The position numbers and the translations under genes were made by a program. Positions 42,618-54,983 of a stretch of 64,000 nt of DNA are shown here, piece after piece. Position 1 is the stretch's first letter. Every line of letters begins with the position of its first letter. The notes under the pieces are model-generated. The model did no database searches, was not told the origin of the DNA, and worked only from the letters and a program-made list of their open reading frames with translations. Source of the DNA: Clavaria fumosa (Eukaryota; Basidiomycota; Agaricomycetes; Agaricales; Clavariaceae); the NCBI GenBank assembly GCA_951802425.1, contig OX637804.1:1984001-2048000 (forward strand). The letters run 5' to 3'.

Positions 42618-44212
42618 CACGATGAGGAAGAGTGGTTGGTCGTCGTAGTCGACGGTGTGGCAGTGGGGTAGATGGTTGGGGTTAAAGAGCGAGAAAGCGC
42701 TTTTCCCGGACTGGCGTTGAAACAGGTATATTAACATTATGTAAGTGGAGTAAATTACTATATTTGGATATGCCGAACAGTGCCGGAGCGACGCGCAATG
42801 AGCGTTTTTTTTTCTCGATGATTCCAAAACGCAGTGCAGTGCAGCTGGAACAACGTGGTCGACGGCGACACGTCTCACGCTGGACCTAGTCAGCGGGCCG
42901 GTTATGGCGACCTTTGCCCCAAATGGAGAAGGTCATGGCTCACACTAAGACGCATTAATCAGCCGCAGCAGCCCTAGGCGGTCGTGATGGAGATGGAGAT
43001 GGCCTGCGGAAATAGAGTCATCATCAGTAAAACGGGCCGGAGTCAAGGGATAAAGACAACGTTTCAGCAAAGCCGTTGTTTTCACTTTCCACGTCAAGTG
43101 TGAACCTCAACAACCTGCCTGTCTCCATCAGCACGACGGAGACACGCGGCGGAGGATCAAAACACGAGACGCGGCATTCAACGAATGGATGAACTTTGAT
43201 TTCGTCCCATAGATGCAAAGGGAGGGAAAAGATTAGAGCCCACCGTATACATTATTGCTTGAACAGCGTTGACAACTTTGTACCTGGTTAAGAGCCAGAC
43301 AATGAGCATATCACCATCACAACAGAGCAGCGAAAAAAAAACAAGGAAAATATCAGACTGGTTTGGTAAGGTTGAGTTGTCCACAAGAGAATGTGATCTC
43401 TTTCGGAAGCAGAACTGATTGATCATCAGGCGAGAAAGCAAAAACGAGAGAGAGCGTTTTTGACATCGAATAGGCAGCGTGCTCACCGTTTCGTTCGTCG
43501 TCGAAGCGAACGACGAACGAGGGAGAGACTTTTACTTATGCAGATTTCATACCGCGATTGAGACTCCGCTCGGACTCTTCCTTTAATCGAACCGTCGTCG
43601 CCAACGGTGAGTAACAAATTGTTTCTGTTATTTCAATGAAGAAAATATCCCTTCGAGTCCGGCGACGTGTATTTCGATGAGCCAAGCACTCGTCACATGC
43701 ATCACCAACTGAGAAATTTTTTGGACGGTGTAGTTCATCAGCGGTATCTGACTTACCTCTATTTTTCCAGATGTGCTCATATTGTCGGTCAGAGGATTTT
43801 CATGACTCACTGACGCTCGTTGTGGAGATTTAGAGTCAAGACAGTACGTTATTTTATTCTTCTAAGACGATTTGGATTCCCAGCGTATCCAAATGATGTT
43901 CAAATACAAGCATATGTCCGATCTCCATGGGGGACAACTTTTTTACCCTGATTGCAATAAATCTTCCATTGGCCATATACTGACCCTCATTTTCCGTTGC
44001 AGTGCGCTTGTCCAGCCAACGACGGAGGACCAGGGCGACTAAACCAGATAGTACACGAGCTTTTTTCTGTCATTCCGAGATGACTCACATTTGATTCGTT
44101 GTTTTCTTAGTCGACAATGACAGTTTTCTAATGCGAACATCAACTCAGCCAGATATGTATAACATGGACGCCGAGCAATCATCTAACGGTACACCCACTG
44201 TTCTGCCATGAC
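42618..44212. other. Intergenic, bZIP upstream region
   Basis: Minus-strand leader of the bZIP gene on the left, with several short minus-strand frames (for example 43024-43218, 43178-43486) that show no domain. AT-richer and featureless toward 44,200. Confidence 0.45.
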
Positions 44213-44640
44213 TTGACTGGCCGTCCTCTTCCTTGGAGACAAACGACCAAGCCTCTCCTTTCTATCACGGAAACGCGCAGAGCACCACCAATACCCAACT
44301 ATCCCTATTCACGACCAGTTTCAGGAGCAGCCAAATGTCAAATGCGATTTCTTGGGCATTATCATGAAGCTTTACACTCGTCGGTGAGTCCTGACCACCC
44401 GTTTGACGCGAGCCTCCCTGCACGAGTACTAATAACGTGCCAGACGCGTCTTGCGTCTTCCCTAGCTCAGCGTTGCTTGAGGGTTTCGACATGTCAGCGA
44501 CATGATGCGGCCTTCCTACAGAAAGTCAGATCTTATCGTCACCACCTCTAACAGCACTGTGGCCCGGACAGTGGACACCGGTAGCGGTCATACGTTCCAC
44601 TCCGCAGCCGCAAGTCGACGAAGCCTCTGCTGCCGCCTTT
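44213..44640 (+). pseudogene. Partial degenerate copy of SIN3 (PAH1 region)
   Basis: Nucleotide and protein similarity to SIN3 exons 1-2 located ~1.5 kb downstream. ACCAGTTTCAGGAGCAGCC...AATGTC matches the SIN3 segment for NQFQKHPNV, here DQFQEQPNVKCDFLGIIMK, and is followed by the same splice donor GTGAGTCC at the same codon place. After the intron-like gap, traces of the rest of PAH1 continue, and CACCTCTAACAGCACTGTGG to GGTAGCGGTCATACGTTCC matches the SIN3 stretch for VTTPNGTMT and AGSGHLFW. Reading frames are broken and part of exon 2 is missing. It could be a decayed PAH-only paralogue. Confidence 0.65.
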
Positions 44641-45129
44641 GCCGGAAATGGGTCGAAGAAGCTGATGGCGACAAAAGCGATGCTGAGAGCAGCGACCAAT
44701 TGATTCGGTATCTGTTGAAGGTTGATTGTGTGGCAGCGTGTGGACGTTCGTACCGACTAGAGTTTCGGTTGAGGATTTGCCTGTAATACAGTAATCCAGA
44801 AATGTTGAACCCCCCCTTTCCTTTTCTTTCCCTATCGTTGCGAAGAGAAAATCAAGTTGAATGGCAGAGCGGCTCTAAGCTGTACAGAAGTGCGCCGGGC
44901 TTGATACCCGTTCAGTGCTCTTGGGTCACGTGTCCATCGCAGGATAGCCAGGGAACCCACCTTGGCTTGTTGGAGACCGCCACGTACAGCGAGCCCGTTG
45001 CTGCCCTCCAGCAAAGATTATTGGTCGCTCTGTGCGTAAAGCGTAAGCTTTCTCGTTAGCCGTTGGTACGCTACTCTGACGATTTCTTTTGTCATAAAGC
45101 GAAGAGCGAAAAGCAATCTTGCCTAGATT

Positions 45130-48100
45130 ATGGACGACACGGACATGGACCCCCCGCCCAACGCCTCACCCCCGCCGTCCGAGACCCGCGCTTCGGCCAA
45201 CGAAGCAGCCTCGGCTCAGCCCTCATCTCTGTCCGGGGCGGGCACCTCAGTCGCCACAGCGCCGGCACTAGCGCCTACCCTAACCGGCGACACGGACGCG
45301 CCGTCACGAGAGGAGGAGCGCTACCGCCGCGACGCCGACGATAGCAAACCTCGCGCACCGAGAGATCGTGTACTGGTGACGCCCACCCGGGGAGATGATG
45401 AAACGGCTTTCCCGTCGTCTCATCAGCATTCCCTAGCCAGCGCCCGGCGCCAGGCGGACGCGAGCGCGGCATCGGAAATGGCAGACGAAAAGAAGAAGGA
45501 CCGCTCTGACACCCCGTCGGTGGATATGTCAGTCAATGTCGTGCCTCGCAAGCGCGACACGCCCCCCGCGGCGTCGCTCACACCGCCATCTGCGGTCGTC
45601 ACCGCTCGACCGATTACACCCATCCCCGTCTCTGTCACAACGACAACGGCAGCGGCCATCGTCGCGCCACGCGATTCGACGTCCCAGATACTTCCCGGCA
45701 TCGCTTATGTCGAGCAGCAGGCGTTCGCGGACCAGCCTACTCCCACTAACCCCGCAAACGACCGGCCATTGAACGTCTTGGACGCCTTGAGCTACCTTGA
45801 TGCCGTCAAAAACCAGTTCCAGAAACACCCGAATGTTTATAATCATTTCTTGGACATTATGAAGGAATTTAAGAGTCAGCAGTGAGTCCGAACTGCCTCG
45901 CCTTTCAATTCCTTTCTCCTCACTCGAGCTTTTCCATAGGATTGACACACCAGGCGTAATCAAACGCGTCTCGCATCTCTTCCATGGCCATCCGGCCTTG
46001 ATCCAGGGATTCAATACCTTCCTCCCCCTCGGCTATCGCATAGAATGTATGTCTGATTCGCCCGACGCCAACTCTATCACCGTCACCACCCCCAACGGCA
46101 CTATGACCCAGACGGCGAACGCGGGTAGCGGTCATCTGTTTTGGTCAACGTCCGTCCACGACCCAGACTCAGCCTCCGGTTCCACCGCTGCTGCTGTCCG
46201 AACCTCCGTTGTCAACCCATTACCAATGACTCCTCTTCTTCCTCCTACTCCCCCAACCCTTTTACCATCACAGCAGCTCCAACCACTGCTACCAGCAACA
46301 TTCCCCCAGACCCGACGCTCTTCACATGAACCCGAGGATGCCGCGCACACTTCCACACGGAGTGGCGCCACCCGTCCCACAGAAGGGGAGCCTGCGATGG
46401 AGCCAGCCGTCCAGTACGTGCAGAAGATCAAGCAGCGCTGCGATGCAGAGACGTACAAACAGTTCCTGGAAATTTTGTCAAGCTATCATCATACTCCTGA
46501 TACCGTTGATGAGGTGCGTGGCCAATTTTCACCCCAATATCCCTTCCATGCCTACCTGTTGGAGAACGATTTCTCAACGATTTTGCTACACAGCGTGAAG
46601 TGGCAGCCCAGGTTTCTAGGCTGTTCAAGGATGCGCCGGATCTAAGATCCGATTTCCGAATATTTATGCCTGATGAACACGCCCAGCTATTCGATGATCC
46701 AGATGAAGGTGTTGGCACCTCTCGCTTGAAAACACCTGCGAGCGACGGAAGGAACAAAAAAAGGGATAGTGCCGCTCCCGTCCTCCCACAGAAAAGGAAG
46801 CGGAAAGAGAAGGAGAAGGACTCCGCGCCCTCAAAAGAGAAACCCATGTCTGGACTCAAAGTCAGTTCCATCTCCATGAAATAGCGATCCCATTGATGAT
46901 TTTGCGATTTTGCAGAGGACGAAGTCTGCGCACATGTTGGCCAATGATATCCCTTCGCCCTCGTTCCCTGTGGCTGGCTACCCGCCATCCCCGTCTCGGC
47001 AACCCCCTCCCCCACCGCCTACCATCTCTTCTACTCGCACCACTCACATCGCACCCGTCCCTGCAGCTACGCATACTATTCCACTCCCGTCCCTGCAACC
47101 ACAACTTCCTCCTCCCTCAATGGCGGCGCGCCCTGCCAACCCAGCGCACTTCTTCGACCGTGTGCGACGTGCACTCGACTCGCGCGAGACGTACGGCGAG
47201 TTTCTAAAACTCGTCAATTTATTTACGCAGGACATGATTGACACCGGGCGGCTCGTACACAGCAGCCACCAGTTTCTTGGGGAAGGCGAGTTAATGGCTC
47301 AGTGGAAGGAGATTCTAGGGTGGGATGAGAATAGGGAGAAAATTTGGTTGGAGGCAGAGGCGCAGACTGGGACGACGCTTGGGGAGATCCCTTACCCGCC
47401 CCCCGTGCAGAGAGGGGTGCACAACAGGCCGAGCATGGCCGAGCTGAACTTGCGGTACGGGAGTTATCGTAAGCTGCCTGTTAGAGTGAGTGGGCCACCA
47501 CTTGTCATCTGTTCTGTCTGCTGACGTTACTGTGACAGGAGGTGAACGTCGCATGTTCTGGACGTGATGAAATGTGCAAGTCCGTTCTCAACGACGAATG
47601 GGTCTCACATCCCACTTGGTCGAGTGAAGATTCGGGTTTCATCGCTCACAAGAAGAACGTGTACGAAGAAGCGCTGCACAGGAGTGAAGAGGAGCGCCAT
47701 GAATATGACTTCCACATTGAGGCTGTCATGCGCACTATCGTTGCACTCGAGCCGATCAACAATAGGATCGCGCAGCTAACCCCAGAGGAACGTTCGGCCT
47801 ACAAGCTCAAGGCGAATCTGGGTGGAACGGGTAAAGCTATCCACCAACGCATAATCAAGAAGATCTGGGGTAGGGACACGGGCTTAGAGGTGTTGCAAGC
47901 AATGCAGGACTCTCCTGCGATGGCGATACCTGTCGTGTTGGCGCGCCTGAAGCAGAAAGAAGAAGAGTGGAAGAGGGCGCAGAAGGAGTGGAACAAGGTT
48001 TGGAGGGAGGTGGACGCACTGAATTACGCGAAGAGTCTGGATTGTCAGGGCATCACGTTCCGAGCGGCTGACAAGAAGGCTCTCACTGCCAAGGCGTTCT

Positions 48101-49996
48101 TGAACCAGATAGAGGCTGCGCGGGAAGAACAAATCGCGAAAAGGGCAGCGCTTATCGACCCGATGTTTTCGCGCACGCGAAAGCGGCATCACCTCGAGTT
48201 TGTCGTGGATGACCCTGCGGTGCTGCAGGATGGAATGAAGCTGACATTTGGGTTTTTGGACCGGGCGCATGCGCAGATCCCGTTTGCGGAGAGGAAGCGA
48301 ACCGAGGTGTTCCTGAGAGTGTTTGTGCCACTGTTCTTTGGGCTAGACCCGATCGCGTTCAGTGCCGCATTTGTGGTGATTGCACAGGAGAACATGAACA
48401 GTGATGTCGGAGGCAGTGAGGATGGCATGAGCGTGGATGATAGCCTGGAGATCTCGAGCGTAACGAGTGGAGGCTCCAAGAGAAGTCACAAGAAGGGCGG
48501 TGGGCTATCTTCTGCAGGAGGCGATCTGAGGAAGAAGCTACTGAAGAGTGAGCAGGCGAAATCTACCGGCCGCAAGACGCGTGGGCAGGATGCCTCCCCA
48601 TCCGTGTCGCGATTAGCATCACCGGCACCCTCGGAGGCAGCCAGCGCCCAGGAAAGGAGTGAACCAAGTGACGCAGATGTCCACGCGAAACGTGGCTCCG
48701 GGCGACATATCTTCTTTGCGAACTCGGCGTTCTACACACTTCTGCGGTTACTCGAGGTCTGTCAAGCCCACTCCTGGGCATACTTGTGAATAATCTCCTG
48801 ATCAGGTTCTTTACTCTCGTCTGGCTCTGTTCAAGCGCCTTGGCGCTAGGCTTGCATCCCAGCATGCCGACAGTCGAAACGTCAACCAGCCGCCATCGAA
48901 CATGGGTCCATCGCTTGACGAAGGGTTGGCAAACTCATCTGACCGGGAAGCAAATGCGGCTCACATTTACGAGCTCATGCTCGAGTCGTGCGAAAGACTA
49001 TTCGATAATGAACTCGAACAAGGGGTGTTTGAGGACCAGATGCAACATATGTTCGGTGTAAAGGTGTAGTGGGACCCGCATAGTTTTCCCCATCGTCAGA
49101 GCGGCATTGATGAGAGCTTATTGTTGTGTAGCATGGATACAAGATCTTCACTATTGATAAAGTTATTGGATCCCTCATCAAACAGGCGAGGAATCTCCCT
49201 GTGCTGTTTCACTTCATTCGCTCAAGCCTTTATTATCCAGGCTCAATCTGTGCTTTCTGACCCAAAAAGTCTCGAATTGCTGAAGCTACTCAAACGGGAG
49301 CGATCGCTGGTCTCCCCGACCAATCAAGACCAAATCAATTTCCGCCGAAATGTTGAAAGAATCTTAGGGCCAGATGAAAACTTATTCAGAATTGATTGGG
49401 TATGAAATCATCGCCTTGCTGTCATTGATGTCGCGGCTGAGAAACCCATTTGTAGCTTTCCGAACCGAAGGTCATGACAATCCAGTTGCTCGGCCAGGAC
49501 GGTTCGAATGTAGATGATACAGAGGTTCTAACCGCGCGCTGGAAATCCTATATCGATGCATTCGTCTCGGTGTGCAGTTCTCCTGTGAAGATCTGGGACA
49601 AGTTTAAGACCTAATTATGTTATTGGTCAGATTGATCCCACAGATGATGCCGTGGGTGATGAAACACGTCGTCCTTTTCTGTACAAGTTCGTAAATCTTG
49701 CCCGTGTATCCGGAAAGGATTCTTGCTGACAGCGAGGGCCTCTGCTACAAAGGAACCTTTTCCCCACTCCGGATCAAAGCGCGCCTGACATTCTAGCGGA
49801 GGATGGATTGGAAATTCAAATCTGCATGCGGACGTATCGGCTGTTTTTCATCCCTGGGACGGAAGATTGCATGTGGCGTGTGCATAGACCAGAGGAGCTT
49901 GAGGAGGCGTCCGCGAAAGTCCGAGCACGCGAGACTGAGCAATTAGCATGGATGAAGCGGACAATTGCCGGGACTGATTGGCTAGTGGAACCTTAA
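45130..49996 (+). CDS. SIN3: SIN3 transcriptional corepressor scaffold
   Basis: Scaffold of the Rpd3/Sin3 histone deacetylase complex; PAH domains bind repressors and the middle domain binds the deacetylase. Eleven exons: 45130-45881, 45940-46513, 46594-46860, 46916-47485, 47539-48756, 48806-49063, 49132-49185, 49241-49399, 49456-49569, 49631-49690, 49733-49996, totalling 1429 aa with frame kept throughout. PAH1 about 212-280 ([19 protein letters not shown]), PAH2 about 407-485 ([20 protein letters not shown]), PAH3 about 604-670 ([19 protein letters not shown]), HDAC-interaction domain about 715-815 ([19 protein letters not shown]), C-terminal Sin3 domain from about 1125 ([33 protein letters not shown]). 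The intron after exon 7 appears to be GC-AG. The exon 10/11 junction is the least sure. Confidence 0.92.
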
Positions 49997-51101
49997 TCCA
50001 GTTTCTTTGCCCTACAGCACCCTCGGAAGAACCAAGCATGCATGTTTGTAGTTCTATGTTTGACCTCAGTTGGTATTGTAAGTTGCAGGTGATACAATTG
50101 GCATAAATTTCCAACTTCTACAATAGCTGTGATGAAAATGTTTGCAATATTCATCTATCAACCAAATCAGAGATAGAATGTGCTGATATGGACTGGGGCT
50201 TCAATACTGGTATTACATACTAATCTATGCTGACACTCTTTTGCTGATGTTTGCAGCGTTTAGCAGAGCTTACAATGAAAATTTGCTACAGCCTCAATGG
50301 ATTTGAATAAGAAAATAAGCATTGTGAATAAATAAATGTCTGCATGAGCAGGAAATTTTCTCAGACACAAGCCGCAGATTCTATGGCCTTCTCTCTTGTC
50401 CATACGTCTATGGTTGGGGACTTCTTTGTTTCGCTGAGGCTGTGGATAAATGAAAAGTCAGTGAGGTACGCCGCTCCTCGTATCCACTCCCATTTCGCTG
50501 TGGCTTGAGTCGCATCCCCGTGTGCGCATCCTCTACATGAGGAACTCCCCAAGATTTTGTGCCGGAGGCTCCGGTTATCTCGTGGGCCGTTACGGTCGCT
50601 CGGCGTCCATCTTAAGTAGCCCATTGTACAACCACGTCCTCGGTGTCAGACCAAAGGCTCCTTGGTGATGAAGGGGACTTGAATAACAGTCGTCGTCCGG
50701 AAGCACTCCTGTAGTTGTGCGGCGCTTGAGACACGCTTGAGACGCGCCCTCCAGTGCGTACTGGGGATCGAGAGAAAGTTCATCGGCCCACCAGGGCTGG
50801 GTAGTCATCGCTGAGTCTACCCTGCCCTCCACCACTGGGATTCGCCACTCGTGATTGCAAATGTCGTGTTCATCGTGAGCTGGTTACCGTTCTCAGGGCA
50901 GAGCAGCGCCTGCATGAGGAACGCGAGGAGATACACTGAGAGCGAGCCGTCGGGGCCATCTTGACAATGAAACCCGCTTTGACATTTTTCACCAGTCAGT
51001 CACCGCATCAAGCAGGAGGGGAACCATTGCCTGGTAATTTCTTGCGCATTGTATGGTGATGATACAGCAGGCTCCTTACGTGACGCCAATGGTAGGTGTG
51101 G
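49997..51101. other. Intergenic; unidentified minus-strand coding-like remnant
   Basis: 50,040-50,345 is AT-rich. On the minus strand 50,990 to 50,360 has long nearly open frames (DGPDGSLSVYLLAFLMQALL, then PWWADELSLDPQYALEGASQ) broken by frameshifts and stops. It reads like a decayed host gene, but I do not recognise it. Confidence 0.35.
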
Positions 51102-52489
51102 ATGTTCAAGTTCCACTTCAACCTCGATGATGACAATAACGACGGCGACGGCGACGGACTCGGGAGCTCAATTCCGGCTCAGGCCACCAGGTCTCCTCCC
51201 CTTGCTCGTCCAGGTCGCGTGCAGACCTGCAGGGAAATTCCCATCCATGAACTCGTCCGTCCCTCGCGTGATACGCCTCCTCACTCAACTCACTCGTACA
51301 TGAGAGGTTTAGCTTGCCTGCCTGCCGTCGCTCATCTCGTACTCGCCGCTCGTAATTCCCTCTGGCCAGAAGCTCAAACTTGCGCGACGTGACATCTTCG
51401 ATGCGCGGGACCAGCTCATCTCAGAATATTCAGTAGACGACAGCAGTCGAGACCCGCCACAAGCTATCGAGAACACTGCTTCCGCCCTCGAGTTCTTGGA
51501 CGCGCCATCGGACTTGGTCCCAGGGGTTTATGAGGGAGGTCTCAAGACATGGGAGTGCAGCTTGGATTTATCGTGCTACCTGCACAGTCTCAAGGAACAA
51601 GGAAAAGTAAAGGGAGTTCAAGGGAAGCGAGTATTGGAGGTATGTTGTTTGTACCATGATTGTTAAGGCGTTCTTTGAAGAAAAGAAAAAATGTAGCTTG
51701 GCTGCGGGACCGCCATTCCATTACTCTATCTTCTCCAAGATGTTTTCTCCTCTACACCGTCAGCCCACGATGAAACACACATTCACCTCCAGGACTACAA
51801 TCCATCCGTGATCAAACTTCTGACGTTTCCCAATATCTTGCTGACCTGGTGTGAGTTCATCTCTTTCCCTTCCTTTCTACACCCGTTGAGCAGATGCAAT
51901 CCCAGACATGTCCATCGCCTCCGTGTCTTACCGTGCCTCCGAGCCCCTCTCGTCTGCGGACCCCAGCAGCAGGGGCCAGCTGTCCGTCACGCCCGCGCTG
52001 TTATCCGCTTTCCTCTCCTCGCTCGCTGCGCATGCGCTCACGCTCCGTTTCTTCGCGGGCGCCTGGGACGCCTTCGACGTACCGCTCGCTCCTGGCACGG
52101 GCGCACCGCACTATGACCTCGTCCTTACCTCAGAGACTATCTACCAGCTCGACAGCCTGCCCTCGCTCGTCGCCCTGCTGCGCTCCGCTTGCGGCCCGCG
52201 TCCGCGGCCCCCTCGCTGTGGTAGTAGCCAACGCTGCCAAGACAACGATTTAGATGGCGAAGAGGAGGAGGATGCGCCGCCGCTCTGTTTGGTTGCCGCT
52301 AAGGTGCTCTACTTTGGTGTCGGCGGTGGAGTGGACGCCTTTGTCCGCGAGGTTGAAGGATTCGCGACATCAGGCCGTCGGGGAAGAGTCCAGACGGTGT
52401 GGGAGCACACGGATGGCGTTGCCAGGAAGATCATGCGCGTCATCTGGGAGGACAAGAGTTCTTTGGAGGCCACAGAGGCCACAGAATAA
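51102..52489 (+). CDS. HPM1: Protein-histidine N-methyltransferase (HPM1/METTL18-like)
   Basis: Cytosolic SAM-dependent methyltransferase; in yeast and human this family methylates a histidine of ribosomal protein uL3. Exons 51102-51254, 51313-51639, 51697-51850, 51894-52489 give 409 aa. N-terminus MFKFHFNLDDDNNDGDGDG is family-typical. SAM motif I is LELGCGTAIPLLYLL (about 159-173), preceded by the family signature DLVPGVYEGGLKTWECSLDL. LTSETIY marks the post-motif strand, and KVLYFGVGGGVDAF the C-terminal part, also typical. A small Asp/Glu-rich insertion (DLDGEEEED) lies in the C-terminal half. It converges with SNF4, whose stop is 400 bp away. Confidence 0.88.
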
Positions 52490-52888
52490 ATTGTTAAGTT
52501 TGACTATCTGATAAGAAAACTGCTTTCTCAATCTCTGTTGGCAAAATTGCACAAACAAGTTCAGCCAGTGGGGGAGTATCGGTTGTTTTCCTCGATGGAT
52601 GAATCTATTACTGTAATACTCTCTTCCCAGTTCTGCTCTTGCTGCGACAGTAAGGACAGGTATTACTCAATAACAATTTGGCGACGACTGATTGCGCACG
52701 TAAGAGACAAGTTAAGGAAAGTAATATCAGTAGACGGCAAAAGGTATCTAATGCCTACATTTCGAAAGCGAGATAAACCAAGAATACGTTAAGCAATGGT
52801 AGAAGAATGGGCAAAAAGGGCAAAACAAATCATTACTTGTGCATTTGAGATGAAAAAGGGAAAATGTGGGGGGAAAAACCGAGCAGAA
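52490..52888. other. Convergent 3' intergenic region
   Basis: 400 bp between the stop of HPM1 (+) and the stop of SNF4 (-); AT-rich, no gene. Confidence 0.5.
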
Positions 52889-54457
52889 TCAAGCAGAGGG
52901 TTCCTTGCTCGAAGGAGGCGTGTGGGGTTCTGACGTCGTAGCGGAATTCGGCTCCCTGCCGCCTTCCGTACGCAGTTCCTTTGTGTCGAGTGGGCCGATG
53001 ACGTATCGCAGGACGTCGCTCAGCGTGATGATCCCTAATAGCCGCCCTTTCTTACCACCCGACTTCTCTTCCTCCTGTTGCAAGGACCAAAAGAAAGTTA
53101 CCCAAGCAGGCGTCAGCACCGACGCGCTCGGAGTTGGGGGAGACGCCACGTACCTCGCCTTCCACGACGACCAGACGGTGCACGCGCCGCTTCTTGAGGA
53201 GCTGGAGAAGAGTCCCCAGCGAGTCCGATGCACCGCATACTACGACTCCAGGGAAATCAGGCGAGCGCTGACCGAGCGCTTCGGAGACGGTCAAATCGAG
53301 TGATTGATATGCCCCTAACCTCACCAGCGTCTTACCACCAGAAGGGTTACAAGCAAAAAAGAGGCAAGAGCGAAACAAAAACATACCAAAACGTCGACAG
53401 TCTCGTACAAGTTGACCACGATGCCATTTTCATCGATGATCGGCACTGCAGAGATCGAATTTTGCGAGAACATGTGCACCACATCGAATACGGGTGTGGT
53501 GAGTGTTGCGGTGGCGATCGGCCAGTAGGGGCTCGCTCCTTCTGGCCGCTGCGACGAGACGTAAGTTCCGATGCGGAGCTTGCGCAGTGGCATGTTGAGT
53601 TGTGCGATCTCCTTGGTGCACTGCACAATCATCAACGAGACTGGAATAACAACAAGATCAAGGGGACAAATGGGCAAGGACTACCAACATTGATGGAGAT
53701 GAATTTGAGAAGGCGATACTGTGTTAAGACAGAGACGATTACTTCGTGTCCCGTCGCGGTGTCGTTGTCCAGGAGGGGAAGTCGTCGCGCATGCGTTTGA
53801 ATGAGTAGCTTGGCGGCGGCATAAAGGGAGCTGGATGGATGGTCACGCAACAGCTGCGGAGTGGCCACCCCGAGGCTTTTCTCGATATCTGCAAGAGCGT
53901 TTGTTAGATGGTCTAATCCCCCCCCGACAGATATCGTTGAGTCCGAGGGTGTGGCCTCCCCCTTACCTCGCAGAAACTCGAGCCGAAAGGTCTCAACATC
54001 AGCTACTGCAGAGTCGTACGAGGCAGTCTGATAGTAGTACTGGATTAGATGAATAATATCCAATACTGTGAGCATGCCCGCGAAGCGGCACTGTTCGCTG
54101 TTCCATAATGGCGCAGAAACGACTCCTGATGAAAGTCATCGTCAGGGGGAGAGTGTCCCTTGGACGAGTGCGGAGTAGAGAAGGAGGGCTGCTGGTACCG
54201 TTGTACAACAAAGACTGAAGGGCCTTCTTCACGTTGAGCTGCGTGTCGAGGACGATGAGCCTGAAGCTGACGGGGAAGGCGTCGTAGCATGTACGTCCTT
54301 TGAGGAACGAACGGATGGCGTTGAGCGCAGCATCGTGACCATCCACATGCGATGCTGCTCGCCGTCTGTTGGAAGTGCTAGGTTTGTGACGAACCCGAGC
54401 CGAGGTTGGAGAGAACGACTGGTTCATTGCTGGTTCCGAGCGAGGGACATGTTGCAT
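52889..54457 (-). CDS. SNF4: AMPK/Snf1 complex gamma subunit (SNF4), CBS-domain protein
   Basis: Regulatory subunit of the Snf1/AMP-activated kinase, binding adenine nucleotides through CBS repeats and controlling the switch to poor carbon sources. Exons on minus strand: 54457-54199, 54125-53967, 53888-53685, 53640-53387, 53330-53154, 53074-52889; 412 aa, frame kept. N-terminal part is Ser/Arg rich. CBS repeats follow in order: RSFLKGRTCYDAFPVSFRLI to LTVLDIIHLIQYYYQ; LPLLDNDTATGHEVI; VFDVVHMFSQNSISAVPIID; and RRVHRLVVVEGE with GIITLSDVLRYVIG. ETVDVL-TLVRLGAYQSLDL crosses an intron. The last repeat has an acidic/basic insert (EEEEKSGGKKG) and a 30-residue Ser/Thr/Pro tail. Two introns are very short (44 and 56 bp). 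Confidence 0.9.
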
Positions 54458-54983
54458 GCGGTGCTAGTGCCGCGTCGCCGCCTCTAACACCGCTAAAGCG
54501 GTCAGGTCTGTCAGGTGCGGTCAGGTGTGTGCGGGGTGCTCAACGGCGACAGCGATATTGACAGTGCTGCACACCGTGCGCTTATCCTTGAAGTTGTCGA
54601 GATATCTGTCCAGATCGTCTGGCCGTGGCCATGAACATAGGTGTGATCCTCTTGCACATGCCATTGTGTGCACTGCCAGTGCGCAATTGCCCTCACCGGA
54701 CTCCGACCTGAGCGTTGAGCGCTGACTGGAGCAGGAGCGCGCAATGTTGATAGAAACCTCACAACTGCAGTAGTTGAAATGGCATCTCCACTCGCCCTTT
54801 AACGACACCCGCTAATATAACATGTTCACCAGGAATACATCATGTCCCAGCGCTCAGTACACTGAATGCGGTGCCTTGAACAAGTAATGATTCTAACATC
54901 TAAACCCCCAACAGAGCGCCATACAATCCCTGCCCAAAACACTGCCCAATACCTCCGCCATCGCTTTCACGGCCTTCAAACGC
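54458..54983. other. SNF4 promoter side and hydrophobin 3' flank
   Basis: 526 bp between the SNF4 start and the end of hydrophobin 1, both on the minus strand. No gene; short open frames only. Confidence 0.5.

Noticed and set aside
48786..49061. 91-aa ORF inside SIN3
   Set aside because: Out-of-frame shadow of SIN3 exon 6, whose spliced frame matches the SIN3 family.
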